Assembly (NCBI RefSeq): GCF_000730385.1
Contig: NZ_CP008849.1
Coordinates: forward strand, 124,001 to 188,000
Origin: Alteromonas australica
GTDB lineage: Bacteria; Pseudomonadota; Gammaproteobacteria; Enterobacterales; Alteromonadaceae
Direction: 5' to 3'
DNA length: 64,000 bases
Of this stretch, positions 1-8,675 are shown one piece after another. A program made the translations under genes and the position numbers. Within the stretch, counting starts at the first letter, position 1. Every line of letters begins with the position of its first letter. Under the pieces are notes generated by a model. It was not told the origin of the DNA. It saw only the letters and a list, made by a program, of their open reading frames with translations, and did not search any database.

Positions 1-229
1 CATAAGGGCCTGACGTATCGTAAACCGGAATGGGCGGGTTGGGTTCAAATAAGGGGTTTTTTTCTGTTCCGCCTACCAAACTGTCGTGCTGATGAATCAG
101 TCGCATGGCTACTTTGATGTCATCTGAAGAGCCCACTTGGTAGTGGCGGGTAGAATTTGGGTACGCCTCTCCGGCGAGTTCATTAATAAATTGTTGCGCT
201 TGCTGGCGCTGTTCGCGTCGTGTCGACAT
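1..229 (-). CDS. thiC: Phosphomethylpyrimidine synthase ThiC, N-terminal part (cut by window edge)
   Basis: ThiC is the radical-SAM enzyme that turns aminoimidazole ribotide into HMP phosphate for thiamine synthesis. Only the first 76 codons are in the window. The translation opens [20 protein letters not shown] and reaches the motif PVYDTSGPY, which matches the conserved N-terminal domain of proteobacterial ThiC. The start is the ATG at 229-227; a nearby upstream ATG is out of frame. The catalytic core and the C-terminal CxxCxxxxC cluster motif lie outside the window. A TPP riboswitch sits in the leader about 170 bases upstream, which independently supports the call. Confidence 0.93.
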   Translation of the reverse strand, partial: MSTRREQRQQAQQFINELAGEAYPNSTRHYQVGSSDDIKVAMRLIHQHDSLVGGTEKNPLFEPNPPIPVYDTSGPY

Positions 230-396
230 AGCATTTTGGCCTTAATGTTTTAGGTTTAAAAATGCTTGTCAGGAGTGAAGGAGAATAGGGCATACCACGT
301 TAAGGTGTTGAAGAAACCTATGTGATAAACCGCCACTTTACGGTAGCGCTAGTGCAAAAATGGACACAAGCATACGTAAATGGCAGAGCCTATTTC

Positions 397-487
397 TTGT
401 TCCCTTCGCAGGTATTAGCCTGATCAGGTTCAACGGATCCCGCTTTCGCGGTCTCAGCTTACTGGGGTTCCAGTGAAGCACTCCGAC
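397..487 (-). promoter_or_regulatory. TPP riboswitch (THI element) in the thiC leader
   Basis: Read on the minus strand the element contains the conserved THI-box blocks: CTGAGA, then a small GC hairpin (CCGCGAAAGCGG), then TGAACCTGATCAGG and TAATACCTGCGAAGGGA. These are the pyrimidine- and pyrophosphate-sensing helices of the TPP aptamer. It lies between the thiC start and the adjacent TonB receptor gene and is oriented to control thiC. Thiamine pyrophosphate binding is expected to lower thiC expression. I could not resolve a clear terminator or RBS-sequestering helix in the stretch between the aptamer and the start codon. Confidence 0.95.
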
Positions 488-573
488 AAGTAACTGTTTT
501 TTACTATATATCCATAATCAACCCATTGGCAATGGTTTAAATTATGAATTCTGCTTTAGATGAATTTCACACC

Positions 574-2916
574 TTAAAAATTACGTCTTACTGTAATGCC
601 GTAAGTACGTGGTTTGGCGTAAGACATTTGGGTTGTACCGTAGAAACCTGATACATCGAAGCCAATAATTTCATGATCAGAATCTGTTAGGTTATTCACA
701 TAAGCCGCCACGCTCCATAATCCTTGCGTATCTTCCCACGTAACCCGCGCATCTGCTTTGAAGTGGCTTTCAATCGTATGGGCGGTAAAGTTTCGCGCAT
801 TATGGAATGATTCTGACTGGTAAGAGCCACTGGCTTGTGCTGCAATTGAGCCGCTATCTAGTGACCAAGTGTAGCGAATGAGTGCCGATCCTTGCCATTC
901 TGGCGTGTAAGGCGGTGTAGTATCTACGAAGATACCAGACGCCACTTCTAAGTCTTCCACCACCGCATCGGTATAAGAAGCGCCTAACATAATATCTAAT
1001 GCATCAACGGGGTTGAGTAGTATTTCTACTTCCGCTCCTGTGAAGTGCGCCTGTTCGTTAAATACAACGCCAGCGTTGTTCACCCAAGAAAACGATTGGT
1101 AATCTTCGTAATCATAGTAAAACACGCTACTGTTAACCTGTGCTTTACCGTCCATCAAGGTCAACTTGGCACCTGCTTCGTAGGCCAGCAGAACTTCGGG
1201 GTCGTAAGTACTAAACGCACCGCCTAATGGCGCATTAAAGTTGCCAGCTTTTACGCCTCGGTTCACACCGGCATACAACAAGGTATCTTCATTTGGCTTG
1301 TAATCGAGTTGCAGTTTAGCCGACCACATAAATTTGTCGTTTTCTAAGGCAACGTCAACCAAGGGAGTGGCAGTGTCATCCACTTCAATAACCCGGTCGT
1401 CCAGGTTGGCATTTTGAACAAGCTGACCGTCGAGTGACTTGTTTTCTTGCACTAATCGCAGGCCTGCTACTAGCACCAGGTCGTCGTCCAAATCGTAATC
1501 TATTTGGCCAAATACCGAGTATGAATCTGTAGTGATATCGGCCAGCGTGTTTTGCTCTTCGCCCGCTAAGTAGCCCCCGGTTGGGCTTGCCGCCAAGCCT
1601 TGTAGGTACTCGGTATCAATGTTTAGGTAATAAAACCCCGCTACCCATTTCATGTTCATGGTGCTGCCATTTAAGCGAAGTTCTTCACTAAACTGGGTAA
1701 TGTCACCGTCGGATTGGAATATCAGTTCAGGAGAAGCGGTTTGGTCCGAATCTAGCCCTATTACGCGGGTAAAGTTTTTCCAATCTGTCACCGAGGTGAA
1801 GGTAAATGCATCAAACTCGTAGTCGTAGGTGGCGGCTAACCCTTTTGATTCAATTTTGTTTTGATCGTCAAAAGCAAAGTCTTTATTAACTAATTCACCG
1901 CTGCCATCTGGGTCGATATTACCGTTAAAGTCGCCCCCTTGCACTGGACGGTAAGGGTCGCCATTAAAATTACCGTCTACACAAACGCCGGCTTGTATGG
2001 CGTCACAACCTAGCGGGTCATCGGCCGCATAAATAACGTCAACCACGTTGCCAGCCGCGTCTTTCACTTCTGTGGTATTAATCACCTGATACGGGCCTTC
2101 ACTTTTTGTGGAGTCGGCCCAATTGGCACTTAAAAGCAGATTGGCGTTATTTCCTAAATCGAAATTAAGTTGACCACGAACGGCTTTGGTATCGTCATTG
2201 TAGCCGTCTTCGCCGCCACCTTCTGTGCCTGCACGGGTGTCGGGTTCAGCACCGTCTTCATAAATATTTTCAAGGATATTGCCCATTTTATTGGCCATCA
2301 CAGAGATACGGCCAGTCACATTTTCGTTGAGCGAGCCAGAAAATGCGCCTTCAAAACGTTTTTGCTCAAAACTGGCGAACGTTACCTCAGCGTAACCTTC
2401 CGTTTCTTCTGTTGGTTTTGCAGTTATGGTGTTAACCATGCCGCCTGTGGCGTTACGCCCAAACAGGGTGCCTTGTGGGCCCTTTAGTATTTCAACTCGG
2501 CTAATGTCGAACAAACCAAAGGTTTGTGCCTGAGTACTGGCTAGGTAGCCGCCATCCACATACACCGCCACTGGCGCTTCGGCGATATCTGCATAGTCGT
2601 TTTGCACCACACCACGTATGTTAAAAATGGCACGCTGACCGCCAATATCACCCGCAAGCGATACCCCTGGGGTAAAGGCGATTAAGTCGGTGCTGCTTTC
2701 AAATCCCAACGCGTCCATTTGCTCACCGCTAAATGCGGTAACGGCAATACTGACGTCGTTAATATATTGTTCGCGCTTTTGTGACGTCACGGTGATTTTT
2801 TCAAGCACAACCGAATCGGCTGCCAGTGTGTACGAAGAGTGAAGCGCCAACCCTATTGCCGCCGCACAAAGGGTTTTACTCATTTTATGCTTTGGTTTTT
2901 CGTGGTACTTGGTCAT
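574..2916 (-). CDS. TonB-dependent outer-membrane receptor, probably in the pyrimidine/F420 regulon
   Basis: A 780-residue outer-membrane active transporter. Residues 1-33 are a signal peptide with a long n-region (hydrophobic stretch CAAAIGLALHSSYTLA). A TonB-box-like segment (LEKITVTSQKRE) and plug domain follow, with the typical motif VEILKGPQGTLFGRNATGG near residue 150. The rest is the 22-strand barrel, ending in an aromatic residue (RRNF). The ATG at 2916 is preceded by AAGGGA. Substrate cannot be read from sequence. The upstream region carries both a RutR-like operator (3014-3029) and a palindrome shared with the lysR/transaminase promoter (3050-3067), so import of a pyrimidine, nucleoside or related N-heterocycle is a reasonable inference. 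Confidence 0.9.
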   Translation of the reverse strand: MTKYHEKPKHKMSKTLCAAAIGLALHSSYTLAADSVVLEKITVTSQKREQYINDVSIAVTAFSGEQMDALGFESSTDLIAFTPGVSLAGDIGGQRAIFNIRGVVQNDYADIAEAPVAVYVDGGYLASTQAQTFGLFDISRVEILKGPQGTLFGRNATGGMVNTITAKPTEETEGYAEVTFASFEQKRFEGAFSGSLNENVTGRISVMANKMGNILENIYEDGAEPDTRAGTEGGGEDGYNDDTKAVRGQLNFDLGNNANLLLSANWADSTKSEGPYQVINTTEVKDAAGNVVDVIYAADDPLGCDAIQAGVCVDGNFNGDPYRPVQGGDFNGNIDPDGSGELVNKDFAFDDQNKIESKGLAATYDYEFDAFTFTSVTDWKNFTRVIGLDSDQTASPELIFQSDGDITQFSEELRLNGSTMNMKWVAGFYYLNIDTEYLQGLAASPTGGYLAGEEQNTLADITTDSYSVFGQIDYDLDDDLVLVAGLRLVQENKSLDGQLVQNANLDDRVIEVDDTATPLVDVALENDKFMWSAKLQLDYKPNEDTLLYAGVNRGVKAGNFNAPLGGAFSTYDPEVLLAYEAGAKLTLMDGKAQVNSSVFYYDYEDYQSFSWVNNAGVVFNEQAHFTGAEVEILLNPVDALDIMLGASYTDAVVEDLEVASGIFVDTTPPYTPEWQGSALIRYTWSLDSGSIAAQASGSYQSESFHNARNFTAHTIESHFKADARVTWEDTQGLWSVAAYVNNLTDSDHEIIGFDVSGFYGTTQMSYAKPRTYGITVRRNF

Positions 2917-3013
2917 TGTGTGTTCCCTTTATTGTTTTATTTCTCACTGACTGCTGAGGAGAGGTTTGTAGTGTTAGTTTGTTTAACTTTTGTTCTATTG
3001 AAACTAAAGGTGT

Positions 3014-3029
3014 TTTACCAATGGGTAAA
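3014..3029. promoter_or_regulatory. Putative RutR-like operator, site 1 (TonB receptor promoter)
   Basis: The sequence is TTTACCAATGGGTAAA, an inverted repeat TTTACC-N4-GGTAAA about 100 bases upstream of the TonB receptor start. It differs by one base from the half-site pattern of the site before cofG (TTTACCA-N2-TGGTAAA), and both resemble the known E. coli RutR consensus TTGACCA-N2-TGGTCAA. A RutR-like TetR gene lies at 10168-10797. Binding is inference. Confidence 0.55.
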
Positions 3030-3049
3030 TATTCTTGTGTCGAAGTGAT

Positions 3050-3067
3050 GTTTCATATTTATGAAAC
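3050..3067. promoter_or_regulatory. 18-bp palindrome shared with the lysR/transaminase promoter (copy 1)
   Basis: GTTTCATATTTATGAAAC is a 7-bp inverted repeat around ATTT, of the T-N11-A type bound by LysR proteins. Seventeen of the 18 bases recur at 11758-11775, just upstream of the lysR start. This copy is 134 bases upstream of the TonB receptor start, a usual distance for a LysR activator site. Confidence 0.6.
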
Positions 3068-3230
3068 TTAATACGGCTTACGTGCGTAAATTAACTTTTT
3101 GTTAACATTGGGTTTGTGTGATCACTGTGAGGTAAATAGAATGAAGGCTGCTCCCTTTGTGGGCGAGCGCGTAGGCAGCAAGGCAAATCAGCAAGGGGGG
3201 AGAAGAGAAATGTGTGGACGTGTGAATGCC

Positions 3231-3256
3231 ATTAAGGCGCAAAAATGCGCCTTAAT
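3231..3256. terminator. Hairpin downstream of the F420 operon, possible terminator
   Basis: A perfect 10-bp inverted repeat (ATTAAGGCGC / GCGCCTTAAT) with a 6-base loop lies 29 bases after the stop of the last gene of the leftward operon. It has no clean U-tract on the minus strand, so rho-independent termination is possible but not certain. Confidence 0.45.
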
Positions 3257-3284
3257 TAGCGGTTTTAATATGGCCTATCGAAGG

Positions 3285-4286
3285 TTAGCGAAACGCAGGA
3301 ATAACTTCGTTACCGTAGCGAGTAATGATGTTTTCTTCGTCGCCGTTATCTAGGTATATATTAAACTGAGTGGTCCCCGCATTTTTGAGGGCTTGAATTT
3401 TCGAGATATGATCCTCCGCTTCGCCTAATACACAGAAGCTTTTAACAATATCTTCGGTAATAAAGTCGAGGTAAGGGTTGTCGCTTTGCCCATGTTTGGA
3501 ATAGTCGTAACCACGGCGCTGCTCGATGTAATCGGTGAGACTTTTAGGAACTAAGCCTGAGTCGCTACCATATTTTTCAACGATATCGGCAACATGGTTA
3601 CCTACCATGGCTGGGAACCATTTGGTTTTTTCAATGCAGGTTTCCATATCCCCAAAATAGGCCGGTGCCGCAGCCTGTACTTTGAAGTTGCTCATATCGC
3701 GGTCAACTTTATCCCCGGCGGTTTGGCACTGTTGTTGAAACCACTGTACAAGGTCTGGGTCGCCAATTTGTAATATTACACCATCGCCATGTTCGCCTGC
3801 TACAGCAAGCGCTTTAGGGCCATACGCGGCTACCCAAACAGGTAATTCGTAGCCGTCTGCCCAAGGGAATTTAACTGGCTTCTCGCATTCCCCGTACATC
3901 ACCTCTTCACCACGCACCATGGCTTTTACTTTATGTGTGAATTCGGTAAGGCGAGCAAGGTTAGCAGGCTTTTTGCCCATGACACGCATTGACGAGTCGC
4001 CACGTCCCAGGCCAATATCAAAGCGGCCATTACTTTGTTTTGCCAAGCTGCCGTATAAACTTGCCGCCACTGACCAGTCGCGTACATTGGGGTTAGTGAC
4101 GCAGGGGCCAAAGCGCATCTTGGTGGTGTGTTCCATGCACATTGCCATGGCCACAAACGATTCACGCCATAAAATATGGGAATCGTAAAACCAGCAATAA
4201 TCAAACCCTGCCTCTTCTGCCATTTTAACCAATTTACGTGCGCGATCTGGGCTAACAAAGCCTTTAAACGTAATGCCAAATTCCAT
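3285..4286 (-). CDS. LLM-class F420-dependent oxidoreductase (CPS_4309-like)
   Basis: A 333-residue TIM-barrel protein of the luciferase-like monooxygenase superfamily, resembling the F420-dependent branch (the Colwellia CPS_4309-type family, recalled from memory). Visible features are the N-terminal strand MEFGITFKG, the turn AEEAGFDYCWFYDSH typical of F420-binding LLM enzymes, the segment FGPCVTNP, and GRFDIGLGRGDSS, which fits the cofactor-phosphate loop. It is the last gene of the cof operon, 85 bases after npdG, with its own RBS (AAGGA before the ATG at 4286), so it is probably the user of the F420 made upstream. The reaction is unknown. The missing dihydropyrimidine dehydrogenase in the neighbouring pathway makes pyrimidine reduction a candidate. 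RutA, the uracil monooxygenase, belongs to the same superfamily but uses FMN and oxygen. Confidence 0.85.
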   Translation of the reverse strand: MEFGITFKGFVSPDRARKLVKMAEEAGFDYCWFYDSHILWRESFVAMAMCMEHTTKMRFGPCVTNPNVRDWSVAASLYGSLAKQSNGRFDIGLGRGDSSMRVMGKKPANLARLTEFTHKVKAMVRGEEVMYGECEKPVKFPWADGYELPVWVAAYGPKALAVAGEHGDGVILQIGDPDLVQWFQQQCQTAGDKVDRDMSNFKVQAAAPAYFGDMETCIEKTKWFPAMVGNHVADIVEKYGSDSGLVPKSLTDYIEQRRGYDYSKHGQSDNPYLDFITEDIVKSFCVLGEAEDHISKIQALKNAGTTQFNIYLDNGDEENIITRYGNEVIPAFR

Positions 4287-4371
4287 TGTAGTTTCCTTCT
4301 AAACCTGTTGAGCTTTTCAATTTTTAGTTGTTTTGACGCTGTTGGTTAACAGCGCGAAGTTGCTTTAAGCA

Positions 4372-5040
4372 CTAGTGATTGGGTGCCCAAATACGAATGC
4401 CGGCATGAGTAAAAGGCACCGACTTAGAAATATTTAAGCGAATCAAAATAGGGGTAATGGCCTCTATACATCGTGCGCTGTCGGCAAGCCCCGCGTTATA
4501 ACTTTGCACGCCAAGGTTTTCGAGTAGGCCTATCACCTTGTTTTTCGCGTCTAACTGATTACCGCAAACCAACACATCGCAATTAATTTTTTCATCCAAT
4601 TTGTTTAACGTGACGGCCGATACATTGTGAAGTGCGCCCACTACGGCGTAGTCGTCACCGAGTAAAGCTTGTGCCGATTCTGTGGCGGATCCTTCTGGCG
4701 GCATTGCTACCGCTTTTGGATTGTTTTCAGCCAGGGGCACCACAATGTCGATAAGAATTTTGTCTCTTAACAAGGGGCGAATTGCATCTAGCGTGGCGTG
4801 ATGAGCAGCCCAAGGCACGGAAAGAATGACAAATTCAGTGGCTTTTGAGGCTGCTGAAATGGTATCTGCCCCTGTAATTTTTCCTTTAGCTTCAGGTACG
4901 GCTGCTTGTAGCTCGGCAGCTTTTTGTGCGGCCTTTTCTCCGTCTCTTGAACCAAGAACAACATCTAGCCCGGCTAATGCAAAGCGTTTTGCTAAGCCTG
5001 AACCTTGAGGGCCGGTGCCCCCTAAAATTGCAACGGTCAT
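4372..5040 (-). CDS. npdG: NADPH:coenzyme F420 oxidoreductase (Fno/NpdG)
   Basis: Transfers hydride between NADP(H) and F420 and so supplies F420H2 to F420-dependent enzymes. The 222-residue protein opens with the Rossmann motif [18 protein letters not shown] and has [11 protein letters not shown] for the NADP 2'-phosphate, [10 protein letters not shown], and LHNVSAVTL, all typical of the NPDG family. Its start ATG overlaps the cofE stop by four bases (ATGA), showing translational coupling in the cof operon. The C-terminus (IRIWAPNH) is complete. Presence of this gene argues that F420 cycles with the NADP pool rather than with a glucose-6-phosphate dehydrogenase of the actinobacterial type. 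Confidence 0.9.
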   Translation of the reverse strand: MTVAILGGTGPQGSGLAKRFALAGLDVVLGSRDGEKAAQKAAELQAAVPEAKGKITGADTISAASKATEFVILSVPWAAHHATLDAIRPLLRDKILIDIVVPLAENNPKAVAMPPEGSATESAQALLGDDYAVVGALHNVSAVTLNKLDEKINCDVLVCGNQLDAKNKVIGLLENLGVQSYNAGLADSARCIEAITPILIRLNISKSVPFTHAGIRIWAPNH

Positions 5041-5810
5041 GCGAATAAATCCTCTTTCGTGGGTCTTAATAAATCTGAAGCTTGGCTGTCAGGCTGACAC
5101 GCCCACTCCAATCCTTTAAATAGAATGACGGGGCATTTGCCCTGTTTGCTCATCAGTAGTCCAGATGCGCCGGCGAGCTCGTCGGCCAGGGCGGGAGCGG
5201 TCACTTTCAGGGGCCGTCCGTAAGCATCTAATTCCCCCTCTAATAAATTCAGGGCGGGAATATTGGCAAGCCCGATAGCGACGTTGGTTTGCCCTAGTCG
5301 CCATGGCCGGCCAAAGGTATCGCTAATGACTATGCCAACTCGACATTGATAATGATGTGACAACGCGCTTGCTATGCGTTTAGCGCTGGCGTCAGGATCT
5401 TTGGGCAGTAAAATAAGTTCGCCGGGTGTGTCGGTATTGGATTCATCTACCGCGGCATTGGCGCTAATGTGGCCAAGGTTATGCTCGGTAATAATGATGC
5501 CTTCATTGGCATTCGGGTGTTTGTGTACTTTAACCAGTCGTTTCGACTCAGATAAAATCACTTCGACTTTACGCGGGTCTTTGTTGACTTTTTTGGCCAG
5601 TTGAATGGCTTGGTCGCTGGCGGTAACCTCGTCAATGTGAACGCAGGCGCCCTCCGCCTTCGACACCACCTTTTGTGCAATCACTAAAATGTCACCGTCA
5701 TCCAGTTTTTGCACCTGGTGAGTAAGCCCCTCAATGATGATAGCGGCCAAATCGTCGCCCTTTCGAATGTAAGGAATACCTGCAATGGTTGTGATGGTCA
5801 GTGATGGCAT
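5037..5810 (-). CDS. cofE: Coenzyme F420-0:L-glutamate ligase CofE
   Basis: Adds gamma-linked glutamate residues to F420-0 with GTP. The 257-residue protein has the diagnostic segments [17 protein letters not shown] near residue 40, [18 protein letters not shown] near 165, and [13 protein letters not shown] near 215. The length fits stand-alone archaeal-type CofE (about 250). The actinobacterial FbiB carries an extra C-terminal nitroreductase-like domain that reduces dehydro-F420, and that domain is absent here. It sits between cofC (9-base gap) and npdG (4-base overlap). Confidence 0.94.
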   Translation of the reverse strand: MPSLTITTIAGIPYIRKGDDLAAIIIEGLTHQVQKLDDGDILVIAQKVVSKAEGACVHIDEVTASDQAIQLAKKVNKDPRKVEVILSESKRLVKVHKHPNANEGIIITEHNLGHISANAAVDESNTDTPGELILLPKDPDASAKRIASALSHHYQCRVGIVISDTFGRPWRLGQTNVAIGLANIPALNLLEGELDAYGRPLKVTAPALADELAGASGLLMSKQGKCPVILFKGLEWACQPDSQASDLLRPTKEDLFA

Positions 5811-5819
5811 AATTGCGCC

Positions 5820-6431
5820 CTAGGCTATCAGTGAGTTCATCACATCGTTAATGTGATGAAGGTCGCTAGGTTGGTCAATGTCTTGGCTTAAATGCACAGG
5901 CTGGACTGTGATATGCGAGTGCCCAGCGTGTATGGCCGCTTGTTGGTGAGCCAGCGACGATTGCTCACCAAACTGATAGCGAATGGCATTGGGAGGGCTG
6001 GTACACAAGGCATTGGTGCCGCCATCGTGTGAACTGGCAATCACTACCGGGGTGCCCGATTGCGATAGGGCAACCAATGCATCTAACTCGCTGCGTTCAA
6101 GCTTGGCAATGTCGGCAGGTAAAATGAGTTGGCGCTGGAATCCTTTCGCGATAGACCACTGGGTAGCTTGCGTAAGGGCTTGATTTAAATCACTGCCTTT
6201 TTCTTCAAATACCACGGCGCACCCTAAACTACTGGCAATATCCGCAATGTACAGCGAAGGCGTTACCACTAATTTTTGCCAATGCGGAAATGTACCGTTG
6301 AGTGTTTTAAGTGTGCGCTTAAACAACTTTACTGCTAAGGCTTTCCGTAAAGCACTGGGTAAGAAGGGCGATAAACGCTGCTTACTGAACACGGGGTCTT
6401 TCATAGGGATAACAACGCATAAATCAGGCAT
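5820..6431 (-). CDS. cofC: Phospholactate/phosphoenolpyruvate/phosphoglycerate guanylyltransferase CofC (FbiD)
   Basis: Activates the three-carbon acid (2-phospholactate, phosphoenolpyruvate or 3-phosphoglycerate, depending on the lineage) with GTP for transfer to FO. The 203-residue protein shows the nucleotidyltransferase motif VVIPMKDPVFSKQRLSP at the N-terminus, LILPADIAKL near residue 100, and SSHDGGTNAL near 135, as in the family. Its start overlaps the end of cofD by eight bases. Which three-carbon acid it uses cannot be told from motifs I know, so the F420 variant made here is open. Confidence 0.9.
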   Translation of the reverse strand: MPDLCVVIPMKDPVFSKQRLSPFLPSALRKALAVKLFKRTLKTLNGTFPHWQKLVVTPSLYIADIASSLGCAVVFEEKGSDLNQALTQATQWSIAKGFQRQLILPADIAKLERSELDALVALSQSGTPVVIASSHDGGTNALCTSPPNAIRYQFGEQSSLAHQQAAIHAGHSHITVQPVHLSQDIDQPSDLHHINDVMNSLIA

Positions 6432-7386
6432 AACAGACCTCCTCCCGTTTAAGGGAAACCTGAATAACTTCTTCCATTAGCCGCGTTTTGTCGCTTTCTG
6501 ATTTCATCAACGTTGAAGTAGCATGGGTAGCGAGTCCAAATGATTCTATGGCTTGTTCATCGGCACTGTCACTGCTATCGATAATGAGCAAATCGGCAAT
6601 GTCTTGATAAAACTCAGCAATGCCTGTATTGCCTGGAGGAAATTGCATTTGCTGTAACAATTTCTCTGCTGGGCCTTTCACGGCTTTGCCATTAATTAGC
6701 GGCGATATAGCCACTTTAACCGCCGTGCTTTGGTCAATCGCGTCCTTCACTTCATTCACCGCTAACATAGGCGCAATGCTTAATAGCGGGTTACTTGGCG
6801 CAAAGACAATAATGTCAGCGTGAGCAATGGCGGTTAATACTTCTTGGCTGGCGTAAGCTGTTTCAGCCCCTTTATAGGTAATGCCAGTCACATGCGGCTC
6901 GCAACGTCGGTGAACAAAGTAGGTTTGAAAATCTACCCAACCGTCGTTGGTGTTTAAGCGGGTTTGCACGGTGTCGTTGGTAATGGGTAGCACAGGTACG
7001 GTCACCCCTAAGCGCTGGCGAATTTTCTGAGTAATGGCGGTCATAGACTCGCCTTTGGCTCTTAATTCACTGCGAAAAATATGGGTAGCAATATCTAAGT
7101 CACCTAAATGCATCCAAGTGTCGCTGCCAAATTGCGCTAGCCGTGTGAGGATTCTGCAGCTGTCATTGTTAATGCCCCAGCCGGTAACGGGGTTCACGTC
7201 GTTCGCTAAGGTGTACACTAAAGTATCTAAATCGGGAGACACCCAGAGGTTATGAAAGTTGTCGTCATCTCCCACGTTGCCAATAACCGTCAGGGCCTCT
7301 TTGTAGGTAGAGTGGTACAAGCCTTTTGCGGCCTTTGCGCCACCGACGCCGCCAGCAAGAAGTACGATATTTTTTGGGGTGTTCAT
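6424..7386 (-). CDS. cofD: FO:phospholactyl (or phosphoenolpyruvyl) transferase CofD
   Basis: Transfers the GMP-activated three-carbon acid to the deazaflavin FO, giving (dehydro-)F420-0. The 320-residue protein opens with the family signature IVLLAGGVGGAKAAKGL, followed by VIGNVGDDDNFHNLWVSPDLDT, VTGWGINND and FAPSNPLLSIAPML, all in the expected order and spacing. The length is standard (about 310-330). It overlaps cofH by four bases and cofC by eight, which indicates tight coupling within one transcript. Confidence 0.95.
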   Translation of the reverse strand: MNTPKNIVLLAGGVGGAKAAKGLYHSTYKEALTVIGNVGDDDNFHNLWVSPDLDTLVYTLANDVNPVTGWGINNDSCRILTRLAQFGSDTWMHLGDLDIATHIFRSELRAKGESMTAITQKIRQRLGVTVPVLPITNDTVQTRLNTNDGWVDFQTYFVHRRCEPHVTGITYKGAETAYASQEVLTAIAHADIIVFAPSNPLLSIAPMLAVNEVKDAIDQSTAVKVAISPLINGKAVKGPAEKLLQQMQFPPGNTGIAEFYQDIADLLIIDSSDSADEQAIESFGLATHATSTLMKSESDKTRLMEEVIQVSLKREEVCYA

Positions 7387-8675
7387 GCGCTTACCTTTAC
7401 AGGAATAGATTGAGGCGAGGAATACGCGGCGCTTACCTGCACAGAGCGTTGATAGTCGATAAGTGACAGCTGTGGTTCTGGCTTGCTTGTGCGGCCATAG
7501 TGAGCAAGTTGCTGATACAGGGTATTGCGTTGAGCGGCCTGTAACCCTGCGTGCTGAATAAAATTCACCATGTCTCTAGGCACTATCTCCTGACCATGAC
7601 GAGCACCTGCCGCCCGAGAAATACTTTCATTCATCAAGGTGCCGCCGAGATCGTTAGCTCCAGCCCGCAATACTTGCGAGGCCATATCAGGGCCCATTTT
7701 CACCCACGAAGCTTGGATATTGTCGATATACCCCTGCAGCGCAATTCGGGCAATGGCGTGCATTTTAAAATGCTCGTCGCGGGTGGGGCCGGTACGTACT
7801 TTATCTGGGTTTTGCGTGTACAAAGGGCTATCTGCGTGAATAAAACCTAAGGGGACAAACTCGGTAAATCCCCCCGTTCGCGCTTGTATGTCTCGCAGTA
7901 AGGTTAAGTGAGCGGCCCAGTGTTTAGGCCCATCGATATGCCCATACATAATGGTTGACGTGGTGGGAATATTCAGTGAATGGGCAGTTTCAATTATCTC
8001 TACCCAGTTTTCGGTACTTAACTTGTTTTTGGTTAGCTGGCGTCGAACTTGCGTATCCAGAATTTCCGCTGCGGTGCCTGGCATGCTGGCGAGTCCCCGC
8101 GCTTTTAAGTCAGCCAAAAAGTCCCGATAGGCTGTACGCCCTTTTCGTGCGCCGTACCAAATTTCAAAAGGTGAAAAGGCGTGAATATGGATGCCGGGCA
8201 CCTGCGCCGTTACTGTGTCGAGCAGTTCACCGTAATAAGATGCGGGCATATCTGGATGTAAACCGCCTTGAATGCACACTTCCGTCGCGCCTCGGCCCTG
8301 CGCTTCTTGTGCGCGCTCTGCTACTTTTTCCGTGTTTAAAAACTCGGCGTTTTCGGCGTTTTTATTAACCCCAAAATTACAGAATTGGCAGCCCATGTGA
8401 CACACATTGGTAAAATTAATATTTCGCGTAATCACAAAGGTTGCGGTGTTACCGCATCGTGCCTCGCGCACTAGGTCTGCAGTATGCAGCAAGGCGTCAA
8501 CCTCGTTGCCTTGTGCATGAAATAAGGCTTCAATTTCATCTTCATTAGGTACATTGCCTTCTAACGCACGCTGTAAAATACCGGCTAAAGGCAAAGGTAT
8601 TTTCGCCAACTTTTTTTCTATTGATGTTGGGCTGTAAGGCAAAGGCAGTTGACTTGAGGGGGAAGCATTAAGCAT
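7383..8675 (-). CDS. cofH: FO synthase subunit CofH (radical SAM)
   Basis: With CofG it builds the deazaflavin FO; CofH joins tyrosine to 5-amino-6-ribitylamino-uracil. The radical-SAM cluster motif is CHMGCQFC (CxxxCxxC), preceded by VITRNINFTN. Further family segments are CIQGGLHPDMP and MYGHIDGPKHWAAHL. I start it at the ATG at 8675, which has a strong AGGAG seven bases upstream; the reading frame stays open for 32 more codons but without a comparable RBS. That start overlaps the cofG stop by eight bases. It is separate from CofG, as in archaea and cyanobacteria, whereas actinobacteria fuse the two as FbiC. Confidence 0.93.
   Translation of the reverse strand: MLNASPSSQLPLPYSPTSIEKKLAKIPLPLAGILQRALEGNVPNEDEIEALFHAQGNEVDALLHTADLVREARCGNTATFVITRNINFTNVCHMGCQFCNFGVNKNAENAEFLNTEKVAERAQEAQGRGATEVCIQGGLHPDMPASYYGELLDTVTAQVPGIHIHAFSPFEIWYGARKGRTAYRDFLADLKARGLASMPGTAAEILDTQVRRQLTKNKLSTENWVEIIETAHSLNIPTTSTIMYGHIDGPKHWAAHLTLLRDIQARTGGFTEFVPLGFIHADSPLYTQNPDKVRTGPTRDEHFKMHAIARIALQGYIDNIQASWVKMGPDMASQVLRAGANDLGGTLMNESISRAAGARHGQEIVPRDMVNFIQHAGLQAAQRNTLYQQLAHYGRTSKPEPQLSLIDYQRSVQVSAAYSSPQSIPVKVSA

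Noticed and set aside
3285..4286. RutA-type pyrimidine monooxygenase
   Set aside because: The sequence is shorter than RutA and matches F420-type LLM enzymes better; no other rut gene is present. Kept only as an alternative.
4332..4350. Fourth RutR-like site before the LLM gene
   Set aside because: TTGACGCTGTTGGTTAA has one extra base between half-sites and more mismatches; it is not called.
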